Origin: JADJPL01 sp040382095
Lineage (GTDB): Bacteria; Bacteroidota; Bacteroidia; Chitinophagales; Saprospiraceae
Assembly (NCBI GenBank): GCA_040382095.1
Contig: JBEIGB010000002.1
Coordinates: forward strand, 1-64,000
Reading direction: 5' to 3'
DNA length: 64,000 nucleotides
The translations under genes and the position numbers were made by a program. Shown piece after piece: positions 8,304-16,411 of this stretch. A model generated the notes under the pieces. The model worked only from the letters and a program-made list of their open reading frames with translations. It was not told the origin of the DNA and searched no databases. Position 1 is the first letter of the stretch. The number at the start of each line of letters is the position of its first letter.

Positions 8304-8984
8304 CTAGCTCAGCGCCCCTTTATGGCGGATCATTTCCAGGATGGCAATTGCCAATACGATTGCTTCCTCCTCTGGCGAGAGATCATTTTTGACAAACTCG
8401 AAAACCCTACGGCTGAGGACGTCTTTAGCATTAGGTTTCAGCGGGGCCAGGCGGGCAATTTGCCGATCCTGGATAAATAATACCCCACCGGTATTTTCCG
8501 CGGCATTTTTTTCCAACTTAGCGATCGTTTTATTTGTCCGTGCGCCGGTAAGTATGCCGGATACCTGATCATATTTTCCCAGCTGCTGTTCGTCCACTAC
8601 GATTTCGCATACACCGCTGCGCAGCCAGTAGAAGAACTCATGGCGCGTCGTTTTAGCGAAAATAAGGGCATCGCTTTTATTCGAGAGATATCGCCGGCAA
8701 TAATATGCTACGGCGTGCTCGTCGAAGATTGTCACAAATATCCCTTTATAATTTGAAACGAACCTTTTCTTCACGCTCGATGCCGTTTCTTTGGACGACA
8801 GCGTTTCCAGGTCCTCTTTACGGATAGGTGCCAGCTCTGACGAAATTGCCAGCACCTCGTCCCGGATCAGCTTCAGATCGGCCAGTACTTTTTTTTGTCC
8901 CGGCTTAAAATTCGGTGCCGACTGCGCGAACAATACGAAGCCGGCGCCGGCAAGGATCAATGCGGAAAGGGCCAGTACCCCCAT
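8304..8984 (-). CDS. Hypothetical membrane-anchored protein, 226 aa
   Basis: No family recognised. The N terminus is a single hydrophobic helix (ALSALILAGAGFVLF, about residues 4-19) with few preceding charges, so it is either a signal anchor or a secretion signal. A coiled, charged segment follows (about 28-80), then an alpha/beta region with FVTIFDEHAVAYYCRRYL (84-101) and FYWLRSGVCEIVV. The C terminus ends in a helix rich in Glu, Ile and Leu (SPEEEAIVLAIAILEMIR). It is encoded 38 bp downstream of rpoD on the same strand and probably shares its transcript; no functional link is implied. Confidence 0.6.
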   Translation of the reverse strand: MGVLALSALILAGAGFVLFAQSAPNFKPGQKKVLADLKLIRDEVLAISSELAPIRKEDLETLSSKETASSVKKRFVSNYKGIFVTIFDEHAVAYYCRRYLSNKSDALIFAKTTRHEFFYWLRSGVCEIVVDEQQLGKYDQVSGILTGARTNKTIAKLEKNAAENTGGVLFIQDRQIARLAPLKPNAKDVLSRRVFEFVKNDLSPEEEAIVLAIAILEMIRHKGALS

Positions 8985-9022
8985 AACCTGTTATTTTCGA
9001 AACGTTATACTTTGCGACCGTC

Positions 9023-9889
9023 TCAGCCCAGATAAGAGCGAAGCGCGTTCTTATTGTAGGATTTCCTTAAGCGGCGGATAGCGCGCTCCTTAATTTGGCG
9101 GACCCGTTCACGGGTAAGGTCATACATTTCGCCGATTTCCTCCAGGGTGAGTGGTTTTTGGCCATCGAGCCCAAAATAGGCAGAAAGTACTTCTACTTCC
9201 CGGGAGGATAGGATTGCCAGCCCCTGGCGGACTTCCTCTTTCAGGGAGTCTTCCATCAGGCGTGCATCGGGGATCATATTGTCTTCACCGGAGATCACAT
9301 CGAGCATTGTCGTATCCCCTTCCTCTCCACTGATTGGTGCATCCACCGAAACGTGGCGGCTGCTGCCTTTCATCACGTTGGCCACTTCCTTAGCGCTCAT
9401 ATTGAGCAGCTCTGCCAGTTCTTCGCTCGTAGGTTCGCGTTCGAACGATTGCACGAAGGAAAGGAAAGCTTCATTGACTTTATTGTAAGAGCCAATTTTA
9501 TTTAGGGGGAGCCGGACGATCCGCGAATACTCTACGATTGCCTGAAGGATGGACTGTCGGATCCACCAAACGGCATAGGAAATAAATTTGAAGCCCTTGG
9601 TTTCATCGAAGCGTTTAGCTGCCTTCATAAGGCCTACGTTTCCTTCGTTGATCAGGTCGCTCAGGGAGAGGCCCTGGTTCTGATACTGCTTTGCGACAGA
9701 GACCACAAAGCGGAGGTTTGCCCTTGTCAGTTTATCCAAAGCTTCCTGGTCGCCTTGCCGGATCTTTCGGGCAAGTTCTGCCTCCTCATCCGCCGAAAGC
9801 ATGGCTATCCTGCCGATATCGTGCAGGTACTTGTCCAACGCGAGGCTTTCCCGCGAAGTAATCTTATTGGTGATTTTTAATTGGCGCAT
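9023..9889 (-). CDS. rpoD: Primary RNA polymerase sigma factor (RpoD/SigA)
   Basis: Group 1 sigma-70 factor of the short Bacteroidota type: 288 residues from the ATG at 9889, beginning MRQLKITNKITSRES. The frame is open upstream to 10012, but that extension shows no family resemblance. Region 1.2 (LDKYLHDIGRIAMLSADEEA), region 2 (LSDLINEGNVGLMKAAKRFD, FISYAVWWIRQSI, melting and -10 recognition), region 3 and region 4.2 (LTLEEIGEMYDLTRERVRQI) are all present. Region 1.1 and the long non-conserved insert of E. coli RpoD are absent, as usual here. This factor reads the TTG/TAnnTTTG promoters noted elsewhere in the window. A 12-bp hairpin lies in its leader. Confidence 0.96.
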   Translation of the reverse strand: MRQLKITNKITSRESLALDKYLHDIGRIAMLSADEEAELARKIRQGDQEALDKLTRANLRFVVSVAKQYQNQGLSLSDLINEGNVGLMKAAKRFDETKGFKFISYAVWWIRQSILQAIVEYSRIVRLPLNKIGSYNKVNEAFLSFVQSFEREPTSEELAELLNMSAKEVANVMKGSSRHVSVDAPISGEEGDTTMLDVISGEDNMIPDARLMEDSLKEEVRQGLAILSSREVEVLSAYFGLDGQKPLTLEEIGEMYDLTRERVRQIKERAIRRLRKSYNKNALRSYLG

Positions 9890-9933
9890 AAGGGTTGTAA
9901 TTAAAAAAAAGGCTTGTTGTCTGCTCAAATTAT

Positions 9934-9967
9934 GCTGCGCAAGGACAATTATAGTTCCTTGCGCAGC
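9934..9967 (-). promoter_or_regulatory. Hairpin in the rpoD upstream region
   Basis: A perfect 12-bp stem (9934-9945 with 9956-9967) encloses a 10-base A/T-rich loop, 44 bp before the rpoD start codon on the minus strand. It could be a leader hairpin, an operator-like inverted repeat or the terminator of the preceding pnp transcript. A long T-run (eight T on the minus strand) appears 20-30 bases further on, just before the start codon, so it is not directly joined to the stem. Confidence 0.5.
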
Positions 9968-10086
9968 CATATTTTTTTCAGCAGCTTCAGGTTTAGATGG
10001 CGACCGCGCCAAATATTCCCTTTCCGGCCACTTAGTTCAGAACAATACTACAACTTATACGCTTTTTTTCGAAAAAAAGTTTCTTA

Positions 10087-12312
10087 TTAGCTTCTTTTAT
10101 CTCGGCGGTCGCGGTCGTCGCGGCGTTCCCGCGGGGGCTGTTGGCCCTCTCCACCCTCTTCTTCCTGTTTACCCTGGCCATTTTTTTGTGGCGGGGGCAG
10201 CAGGGCTTTACGGGACAGGCGGAGTTTACCGGTTTTTTTATCTACTTCAATCAGTTTGACCTTAACCTCATCGCCTTCCTTGAAATGTTCTTCGACATTT
10301 TCGATCCGGGAATGGGAAATTTCCGATACGTGAAGCAGGCCACTTTTTCCGCTAAACTCAACGAAAACGCCATAGGGCATAACGGACTTTACCACTGCCC
10401 GGTAAACATCGCCGACTTCCGGAACGAAAGTGATTTTGCGGATGCGGTCCAGAGCGGCGTCAATAGAAGCCTTATCGCTGCTGGCCACGTTGACGACCCC
10501 TTTGTCGCCCACCTCAGTGATATTAATGATTGTTCCCGTTTCTGCCTGGATTTCCTGGATTACCTTACCTCCGGGGCCGATAACGGCGCCGATAAAGCTC
10601 TTATCAATGATCAACTCGACGATCCGGGGCGCATGCGGCTTATAATCCTCCCTTGGCGCGGGGATGACTTCCTGCATTTTGGAAAGGATGTGCAGGAGGC
10701 CGCGGCGGGCTTGTTCGAGGGCCTGTTCCATCACTTCATAAGGCAGGCCGTCCACTTTAATATCCATCTGGCAGCCGGTAATACCATTCTCCGTACCGGT
10801 CACTTTAAAGTCCATATCCCCGAGTGCATCCTCATCTCCGAGGATATCGCTCAGGATAGCGGTACGGGTGCCGTCTGCGATCAGGCCCATTGCGATACCC
10901 GATACGGGACGTTTGATTTGTATCCCCGCGTCCATCAAGGCCAGGGAACCCGCGCATACCGTTGCCATAGAAGAAGAACCGTTAGACTCCATAATATCGG
11001 AGACCACGCGCACCGTATAGGGCAGTCCGGTCGGGAGTACCTGGCGGAGCGAGCGGGCGGCGAGATTTGCATGGCCCACTTCCCTGCGGCCGGGGGCCCG
11101 TTGTGGTTTGACCTCGCCCACCGAGAAGCCAGGGAAGTTGTAATGCAGGAGAAACTTCTCAAAAGTGAGTGCCTGGGCGTTATCCATCATTGCCTCGTCC
11201 AGCTTGGTACCGAGGGTGACCGAAGTCAGGGACTGGGTTTCGCCCCGGGTAAAAATCGCGGAGCCATGGGTTGAGGGCAGGTAATCTACTTCGCACCAGA
11301 TCGGACGGATATCTTCCAGCCCGCGACCATCTAAGCGGCGGCCTTCGCCAAGGACCAGCTCGCGGACGACCTTTTTCTTCAGGTCATCGAAAATTTCACT
11401 GATGAGCTTTTTATTTGCGGCTACAAAGTCCTCTCCATGAGCTTCGACCAGTGATTTGGCCACCTCGCCTTTTACTTCTTCGAACCCTGCACGGCGCGCC
11501 TGTTTTGTAGCAGCCGAGATGGAAATCTGCAAAAGTTTATCTTTAGCCACAGCATGGATGCTGGATTCCAGCTCTGCGTTAGAGGGCAGGGCGGGCGCTT
11601 GGCGCTTCACCAGTGCCTTTTCCCCCACCAGTTGAGCTAAGCGGAGTTGTGCTTCGATTTGCACCTGAATCGCTTCGTGGGCGATTTTTATCGCCTCTAC
11701 CATATCCTTTTCCGAGCACTCTTTCGCCTCGCCTTCTACCATCACGACGTTTTCCGCTGTAGCCCCGATGATAAAGTCCATGTCGGCTGCGAGTAGCTCT
11801 GATTTGTTGGGGTTGATGTGGTACTCGCCATTGATCCGGGCTACCCGTACCTCGGAGATAGGGCCCTGGAACGGAATATTGGAAACCGATAACGCGGCAG
11901 ATGCGGCGAGGGCGGCAAGGCAATCCGGCATCGCGTCTTTATCTACGGAGATCAGGTTAATAATAATCTGTGTATCGTACATGTACCCATCCGGGAACAA
12001 TGGGCGGATTGCCCGGTCAACAAGGCGGGAAATCAGTACTTCATAGTCTGATAATTTTGTTTCTCTTCGGAAGAAGTTACCAGGTATCCGGCCTGCAGAA
12101 GCAAACTTTTCCTGATAATCCACTGAAAGGGGGAAAAAATCCTGCCCTTCCCGAATTTCCTTAGCGGAAACCACCGTAGCGAAAAGCATGGTGTTGCCTG
12201 TACGCAGAACCACGGAGCCGTCCGCGAGGGCGGCAATCTTGCCTGTTTCAATTACTACTTCGCGTCCGTCCGGCAAGTGGAAAGACGTTGAAATTGGAAT
12301 CTGTTGTCCCAT
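10087..12312 (-). CDS. pnp: Polyribonucleotide nucleotidyltransferase (PNPase)
   Basis: Phosphorolytic 3'-5' exoribonuclease acting in mRNA decay and tRNA processing. The 741 residues hold two RNase PH-like domains (first about 15-150, second about 320-550, with SSMATVCAGSLALMDAG and the acidic GDMDFKVTGTENG), separated by the helical linker. They are followed by a KH domain with IGPGGKVIQEIQ and an S1 domain (GDVYRAVVKSVMPYGVFVEF). The tail is rich in Arg, Asp, Gly and Gln (RRDDRDRRDKRS), longer than in E. coli, and probably disordered or RNA-binding. It lies downstream of rpsO, an order shared with E. coli, and a long stem-loop sits between the two genes. Confidence 0.97.
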   Translation of the reverse strand: MGQQIPISTSFHLPDGREVVIETGKIAALADGSVVLRTGNTMLFATVVSAKEIREGQDFFPLSVDYQEKFASAGRIPGNFFRRETKLSDYEVLISRLVDRAIRPLFPDGYMYDTQIIINLISVDKDAMPDCLAALAASAALSVSNIPFQGPISEVRVARINGEYHINPNKSELLAADMDFIIGATAENVVMVEGEAKECSEKDMVEAIKIAHEAIQVQIEAQLRLAQLVGEKALVKRQAPALPSNAELESSIHAVAKDKLLQISISAATKQARRAGFEEVKGEVAKSLVEAHGEDFVAANKKLISEIFDDLKKKVVRELVLGEGRRLDGRGLEDIRPIWCEVDYLPSTHGSAIFTRGETQSLTSVTLGTKLDEAMMDNAQALTFEKFLLHYNFPGFSVGEVKPQRAPGRREVGHANLAARSLRQVLPTGLPYTVRVVSDIMESNGSSSMATVCAGSLALMDAGIQIKRPVSGIAMGLIADGTRTAILSDILGDEDALGDMDFKVTGTENGITGCQMDIKVDGLPYEVMEQALEQARRGLLHILSKMQEVIPAPREDYKPHAPRIVELIIDKSFIGAVIGPGGKVIQEIQAETGTIINITEVGDKGVVNVASSDKASIDAALDRIRKITFVPEVGDVYRAVVKSVMPYGVFVEFSGKSGLLHVSEISHSRIENVEEHFKEGDEVKVKLIEVDKKTGKLRLSRKALLPPPQKNGQGKQEEEGGEGQQPPRERRDDRDRRDKRS

Positions 12313-12817
12313 AAAATTGTCGCTTTTTAATAATATTTATCCTCTGATTATCTCTAAAACGGGAGCATGAAAAAGAAGGGGAAGCATCAACGGCTCATAT
12401 CGCAGGGCAGGACAGGGCATCGTCCTGCGTACCGTGATGTTGTTGGCACTTACAGCAGTAGGTACTCTACAGACCGACAGACACCATTTGCGGATGCCAG
12501 ACCTTGTGCACCAGGACACAATCAGGGTTGCGGCGCTTCTGGCGGGTCAGGAGATGGAAGACAAGTGGACGACACCGGAATCTGGCATTGATCCGGGCTT
12601 TTGATTGACCGTTGCCGACTTTTTCGTCAGGCGCGGCACGGCTTGTTTTCCATTAGCACGACGATCGGGGCTATTGATAACACTGGCAGCAAAATAAGGG
12701 AGAGACGCTGGCTACCGCAGGACCGGATTTGAAAACCGGAATATGCGGTAGCCAGACGTTATTTCCCTGTGCACCAGACACCCGGTTTGCCATGCACGGC
12801 CATCGGGCGGGCGCGTT
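12313..12817. other. 505-bp region between rpsO and pnp, no protein gene seen
   Basis: No plausible coding frame: the short frames here lack family resemblance and overlap a large stem-loop (12697-12768). The stretch is the rpsO 3' region plus the pnp leader on the minus strand. I find no tRNA fold and no clear TAnnTTTG element for a separate pnp promoter. Confidence 0.6.
12697..12768 (-). terminator. Long stem-loop between rpsO and pnp
   Basis: A perfect 12-bp stem (12708-12719 with 12744-12755) is extended by a bulged second stem: ACG at 12705-12707 with CGT at 12757-12759, and AGGGA with TCCCT at the base. A small inner hairpin in the apical loop pairs CCGG with CCGG. On the minus strand, T-rich sequence (TTATTTT) follows. 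It could act as the rpsO terminator/attenuator or as a double-stranded RNase cleavage site ahead of pnp. In E. coli the same position holds both a terminator and an RNase III site that PNPase uses for autoregulation. Confidence 0.65.
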
Positions 12818-13093
12818 TTACTTACGGATACCCAGGCGTTCGATCAGCTCGCGATACTTGCTGATATCTTTGTCCGCGAGGTACTTCAACAGCCGCTTTC
12901 TTTTTCCTACGAGCATCAGCAGGGTGCGCCGGCAGGAGTGGTCCTTACGGTTTTGCTGGAGGTGCTCGGACAGTTTTTGAATACGAAAGGTGAAAAGTGC
13001 CACCTGGCCTTCCGTCGAACCTGTGTTCGCTTCGGAGCCGCCGTATTCTTTGAAGATTTCCGCTACTTTTTCTTTTGTCAGATAGTTGCTCAT
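12818..13093 (-). CDS. rpsO: 30S ribosomal protein S15
   Basis: Primary 16S rRNA-binding protein of the 30S platform. The 91 residues are close to the standard 88-89. Recognisable segments are MSNYLTKEKVAEIFKEYG at the start, NTGSTEGQVALFTFRIQKLS (19-38), the rRNA-binding HLQQNRKDHSCRRTLLMLVG and the end LADKDISKYRELIERLGIRK. A TACCTTTG promoter element lies 45 bp upstream. The gene heads an rpsO-pnp arrangement with a stem-loop in between. Confidence 0.97.
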   Translation of the reverse strand: MSNYLTKEKVAEIFKEYGGSEANTGSTEGQVALFTFRIQKLSEHLQQNRKDHSCRRTLLMLVGKRKRLLKYLADKDISKYRELIERLGIRK

Positions 13094-13138
13094 GTTTTTT
13101 AAACCGTTAGTGATTCTCTAAATCAGTTACAGCGGGCA

Positions 13139-13146
13139 CAAAGGTA
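13139..13146 (-). promoter_or_regulatory. -7 promoter element for rpsO (TACCTTTG)
   Basis: On the minus strand TACCTTTG matches TAnnTTTG and lies 45 bp upstream of the rpsO start, a good distance for a short leader. No -33 TTTG at 18-20 bp spacing was found. Confidence 0.5.
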
Positions 13147-13241
13147 AGGTTTTATCCGGAAGGTTGTTTGGTTTTGGCAAATGATTTAGCTGATTTTTTT
13201 AAAGTCATTGCGGCAGCCGGCATTTTTCCTGTATCCTTTGG

Positions 13242-14201
13242 CTATTGAGCCGCTTTAAAGCGCTTTACTGCCTCGGTAAGCCGGGGCACTACTTCGAAGA
13301 GATCTCCGACTACCCCATAGTCAGCCGCCTTGAAGAACGGCGCTTCGGGGTCTTTATTGATTACCACGATAGTCTTGGAGTTGTTGACACCGGCGAGATG
13401 CTGAATAGCCCCGGATATCCCGATTGCGATATAAAGGTTGGGGCGGATAGCAATACCTGTTTGACCGACATGTTCGTGGTGGGGCCTCCAGCCGACATCG
13501 GCTACCGGGCGGGAGCACGCCGTTGTGGCACCGATTGCTGCGGCCAGGTCTTCTACGATACCCCAATTTTCTGGTCCTTTCAGTCCCCGGCCTGCTGAAA
13601 CCACCAGCTCTGCTTCCGGGAGGGGCACCGTGCCCTCCTGGCGGGTCACTGCCCGAACCTTTATGCGCGAGGCAGGAATGGATACATCAAGCACCTCCGC
13701 CCCTACGGGCTGCCCGGTAATTTCCGGCTGGATTGCATTGCCCATCAGGGAGAGGATTTTTACAGGAGCGTTAAGCGCATAAGTTGCGATAGCCTTACCT
13801 GAAAACACTGGTTTTTGGACGCGGAACTCTGCGGAGACTTCCGGAATAGCATTTACGCCCGAAACCGACGCTGCATCCAGTCGGGCTGCCAGCCGACCCA
13901 GGATGGAACGACCATTGGAGGAATGGGGGAGGATAACTACCGAGGCCCCTTTTTGGCGGAGTACTTCTGCAATCACCACGGTATATACCTGTGAATCGAA
14001 CTGGTCCAGTGCGGCATTGGGAATATGAAACACCTGAGCGGCACCATAGCGGCCCAGCACCCCTGTATTTTCACAACTGCCTAAAACCAGCGCGGCACAA
14101 GGGACCCCAAGTGCCTGGGCAGTCCTGTGGCCGTAAGTAACGGCCTCGAACGCCGATTTTTTGAATTGCCCTTTCTGATGTTCTGCTATTACGATTACCA
14201 T
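13242..14201 (-). CDS. etfA: Electron transfer flavoprotein alpha subunit
   Basis: FAD-binding subunit of the ETF heterodimer, which carries electrons from acyl-CoA and related dehydrogenases to the quinone pool. The 319 residues begin MVIVIAEHQKGQFKKSAFEA. The C-terminal FAD domain is clear: VSAGRGLKGPENWGIVEDLA, then VGQTGIAIRPNLYIAIGISG, GAIQHLAGVNNSKTIVVINK and DYGVVGDLFEVVP. It lies 146 bp downstream of etfB on the same strand, the normal order, and the pair should form one operon. The matching ETF:quinone oxidoreductase is not in this window. Confidence 0.96.
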   Translation of the reverse strand: MVIVIAEHQKGQFKKSAFEAVTYGHRTAQALGVPCAALVLGSCENTGVLGRYGAAQVFHIPNAALDQFDSQVYTVVIAEVLRQKGASVVILPHSSNGRSILGRLAARLDAASVSGVNAIPEVSAEFRVQKPVFSGKAIATYALNAPVKILSLMGNAIQPEITGQPVGAEVLDVSIPASRIKVRAVTRQEGTVPLPEAELVVSAGRGLKGPENWGIVEDLAAAIGATTACSRPVADVGWRPHHEHVGQTGIAIRPNLYIAIGISGAIQHLAGVNNSKTIVVINKDPEAPFFKAADYGVVGDLFEVVPRLTEAVKRFKAAQ

Positions 14202-14347
14202 AGCTGAAAATTGATTTAGATGATTAGCCTGAAACGTATCTGACCCTTTTCACAAGACGCGCGGGGAAGAGCAGGCATATCGGAGGATTATCCGTTTTGC
14301 CGTATAGTGGTCCCATCGCCCCGGGTCTGTTATACCCTTCACGGGTT

Positions 14348-15091
14348 TCAGAGTGCTTTTGCCTCTTCATGGAGCAGCCGTACCAGCTCCTCCATATCTT
14401 CCGGTGCTAACATGCGCACCGCAGATTTGGACTGTGGCAGCGCATAATGGACCGTTACTGCCGTATCCGGTACAGGTAGGGGGGCGACGACTTTGAGCGG
14501 TTTGCTTTTTGCCATCATGATCCCCCGCATATTGGGGATACGTTGTTCTGCCAGGCCCTTGGCGGCACTTAACACGAAAGGCAAGGCCAGTTCAAGCTCT
14601 TCGGTACCCCCTTCGATATCGCGGTGCACTACTGCCGTTTGTCCATCTGCCGTGTCCAGCTTACTGGCATAAGAGATGAAGGGCAGGTCGAGCAGCTCTG
14701 CCACCATTGCCCCTACCTCCGAGCCGTTGTAATCAATCGTTTCTTTTCCCAGCAGGATCAGGTCGTATTGTTCCTGCTGGGCGAATGCGGCGATTTGCCT
14801 GGCCGTAAAAAGAGCACTGCGCGGGATCGTATCTACCCGTACCGCATCGTGGGCCCCAATAGCAAGACCTTTCCGGAGGATGGCATCGTTCGCTTCAGGC
14901 CCGACATTGATCAGCGTTACCGTTCCGCCAAACGTTTCCTGAAGCTCCAGGGCACGCACCAGCGCATACCATTCGTCGTAGGGGTTCATAATATATTGCA
15001 CCCCATTGTCATCCAGCGCTGTACTCGCTGCGTTCAGAACGATTTTCGTGGTGGTGTCCGGCGTTTTACTGACACAAACCAGTATTTTCAT
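14348..15091 (-). CDS. etfB: Electron transfer flavoprotein beta subunit
   Basis: Partner of EtfA; binds AMP and docks the dehydrogenase. The 247 residues begin MKILVCVSKTPDTTTKI. They contain the typical NPYDEWYALVRALEL segment (37-51), the AMP-binding region LLGKETIDYNGSEVGAMVAE and LDLPFISYASKL, and end with the helical MLAPEDMEELVRLLHEEAKAL. The adenine-contact glycine-rich turn and the recognition-loop position are both visible. Upstream is a 119-bp divergent region shared with the small TPR gene; no perfect TAnnTTTG match is seen there. Confidence 0.96.
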   Translation of the reverse strand: MKILVCVSKTPDTTTKIVLNAASTALDDNGVQYIMNPYDEWYALVRALELQETFGGTVTLINVGPEANDAILRKGLAIGAHDAVRVDTIPRSALFTARQIAAFAQQEQYDLILLGKETIDYNGSEVGAMVAELLDLPFISYASKLDTADGQTAVVHRDIEGGTEELELALPFVLSAAKGLAEQRIPNMRGIMMAKSKPLKVVAPLPVPDTAVTVHYALPQSKSAVRMLAPEDMEELVRLLHEEAKAL

Positions 15092-15210
15092 AATAAATTT
15101 TTTGTAGGATTAAATAGATACGATATTTGCACAAATAAAACCGACACCGCGAAGATAAGTTTTTTTAAAAAAGCGAATTAGCGAAAATTCGCTGTTCATA
15201 ACCCTGACCA

Positions 15211-15534
15211 ATGAACACCACAGATCGTTTGTTGCAATTACTGGAAATGCTCGAAGAATCCCCGGGGGATTCTTTCCTCTTGTTCGCTACGGCCAAGGAA
15301 TACGAGGGTCTGGAAGATCCTGAACAGGCCCTGGACTACTACCGGCTGTTGCTGGATACCGACCCTGCTTATGTTGGCCTTTACTATCACCTGGGGAAAT
15401 TACTTGAAAAGCAGGGCCAGACCCCGGCTGCCCTGGAGATTTACCAAAAAGGGATGGACATCGCAACGGCACAACACGACCGCCACAGCTACAACGAGTT
15501 GGCAGGGGCAAAGCTCAACCTCGAGATGGAATAG
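15211..15534 (+). CDS. Small TPR-like protein, 107 aa
   Basis: Cytoplasmic protein made mostly of tetratricopeptide-type helix pairs: SFLLFATAKEYEGLEDPEQALDYYRLLLDTDP is one repeat and GLYYHLGKLLEKQGQTPAALEIYQKGMDIA the next. No signal peptide or catalytic motif. Short TPR proteins of this shape are common in Bacteroidota and are presumed to be adaptors. It is transcribed divergently from etfB, and its last 20 bp overlap the 3' end of the convergent methyltransferase gene. Confidence 0.75.
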   Translation: MNTTDRLLQLLEMLEESPGDSFLLFATAKEYEGLEDPEQALDYYRLLLDTDPAYVGLYYHLGKLLEKQGQTPAALEIYQKGMDIATAQHDRHSYNELAGAKLNLEME

Positions 15535-16174
15535 CTGCCAGAAAAACGACATAATCGAAAATCTGTCCTTTTTTCAATACCCTTGCCTGTAGAATTTCAA
15601 GACCCGCCGATTCCAGCATTTGCCGGTATTCGGAAACACCGTACTGATGCGGGTGGAGTAAATCCCCTGGAAATATTTGAAAAACACGCTTTAAATGTGG
15701 GGAAGTATGTGCATCTATTGAAAGCAGCAGATAGCCCCCCGGCGCCAATGCCCGCTGCAATTTTGTGATTGCCGCATCCATATCCCGGAAATGGTTAAGC
15801 GCATTCATGCAAAACACCCAGTCATAGGTGCGCGAAGGCACCCATTCTTCAAAAGCTACCGCGTAAAAATCCGTCCAGGGATATTTTTCCGGCTGAAAAA
15901 TGCCTAGTCCCTGGGCGTAGCGCCCCAGGAGGGGGTCCACTGCATCTACGGTCAGGCCGGAAAGCGCCATGTATATTCCGGAAGGCCCACAGCCAGCATC
16001 CAGTGCGGTTTGCCCCGGAGCGGGATAGACTCCTGCTTCCTGCAATAATGCCCCCCAGTAAGCCTGTTTGCCTGCCAGATACGCTGACGGGGAGCGTTTG
16101 CGCAGATAGCCCCGCCACCAGTGAAATTCAAGAAATTGCGCGAGCCGCCATCGAAAATTTGCAACTTTTGACAT
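15515..16174 (-). CDS. Class I SAM-dependent methyltransferase
   Basis: Seven-strand methyltransferase of unknown substrate, 219 residues. Motif I is ALDAGCGPSGIYMALSG (about 57-73), the acidic residue ending strand 2 is in VDAVDPLLGRYAQ, and motif IV-like YDWVFCMNALNHFRDM is followed by ALAPGGYLLLSID (post-motif). The N terminus (FHWWRGYLRKRSPSAYLAGK) resembles the lid of small-molecule or lipid methyltransferases. The C terminus (YGVSEYRQMLESAGLEIL) is the usual Bacteroidota ending. The gene overlaps the TPR gene by 20 bp, tail to tail, and starts from a region holding a decayed copy of the window's repeat family. Confidence 0.88.
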   Translation of the reverse strand: MSKVANFRWRLAQFLEFHWWRGYLRKRSPSAYLAGKQAYWGALLQEAGVYPAPGQTALDAGCGPSGIYMALSGLTVDAVDPLLGRYAQGLGIFQPEKYPWTDFYAVAFEEWVPSRTYDWVFCMNALNHFRDMDAAITKLQRALAPGGYLLLSIDAHTSPHLKRVFQIFPGDLLHPHQYGVSEYRQMLESAGLEILQARVLKKGQIFDYVVFLAAIPSRG

Positions 16175-16239
16175 TAAGGGATTGTTAATTTCTTTAGTAG
16201 AATGTACTATAGGTTACCTCAAAAACAGAGATTGTCTCA

Positions 16240-16330
16240 TAAGTATAGGGTTATGTAAAAAATTCCGAGACTGCAGCGAAACAAAGTTTCGAATGTATTC
16301 AAAATAATTCTTGGTGGCGCATACCGCCAA
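16240..16330. repeat. Decayed copy of the hairpin-unit repeat
   Basis: Position 16247 onwards reads AGGGTTATGTAAAAAA, close to the GGGTTGTGTAAAA end motif seen at 26125, 28319 and 48314. A weak GGTGG / CCGCC stem follows near 16311-16326. There is no long palindrome and no clear right end, so I treat it as a degenerate or partial unit in the divergent region between the methyltransferase and lipoprotein genes. Confidence 0.35.
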
Positions 16331-16411
16331 AAGTCTTCCGGGATATTTCTACGCTGCCTCTAAAAATCGGAACAGTCGCTATTTCATTGGCAAAATACAA
16401 AACTCAGGTTT

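Noticed and set aside
9890..10012. Longer rpoD start at 10012.
   Set aside because: The added 41 residues have no match with sigma N termini and overlap the leader hairpin; MRQLKITN at 9889 is the family start.
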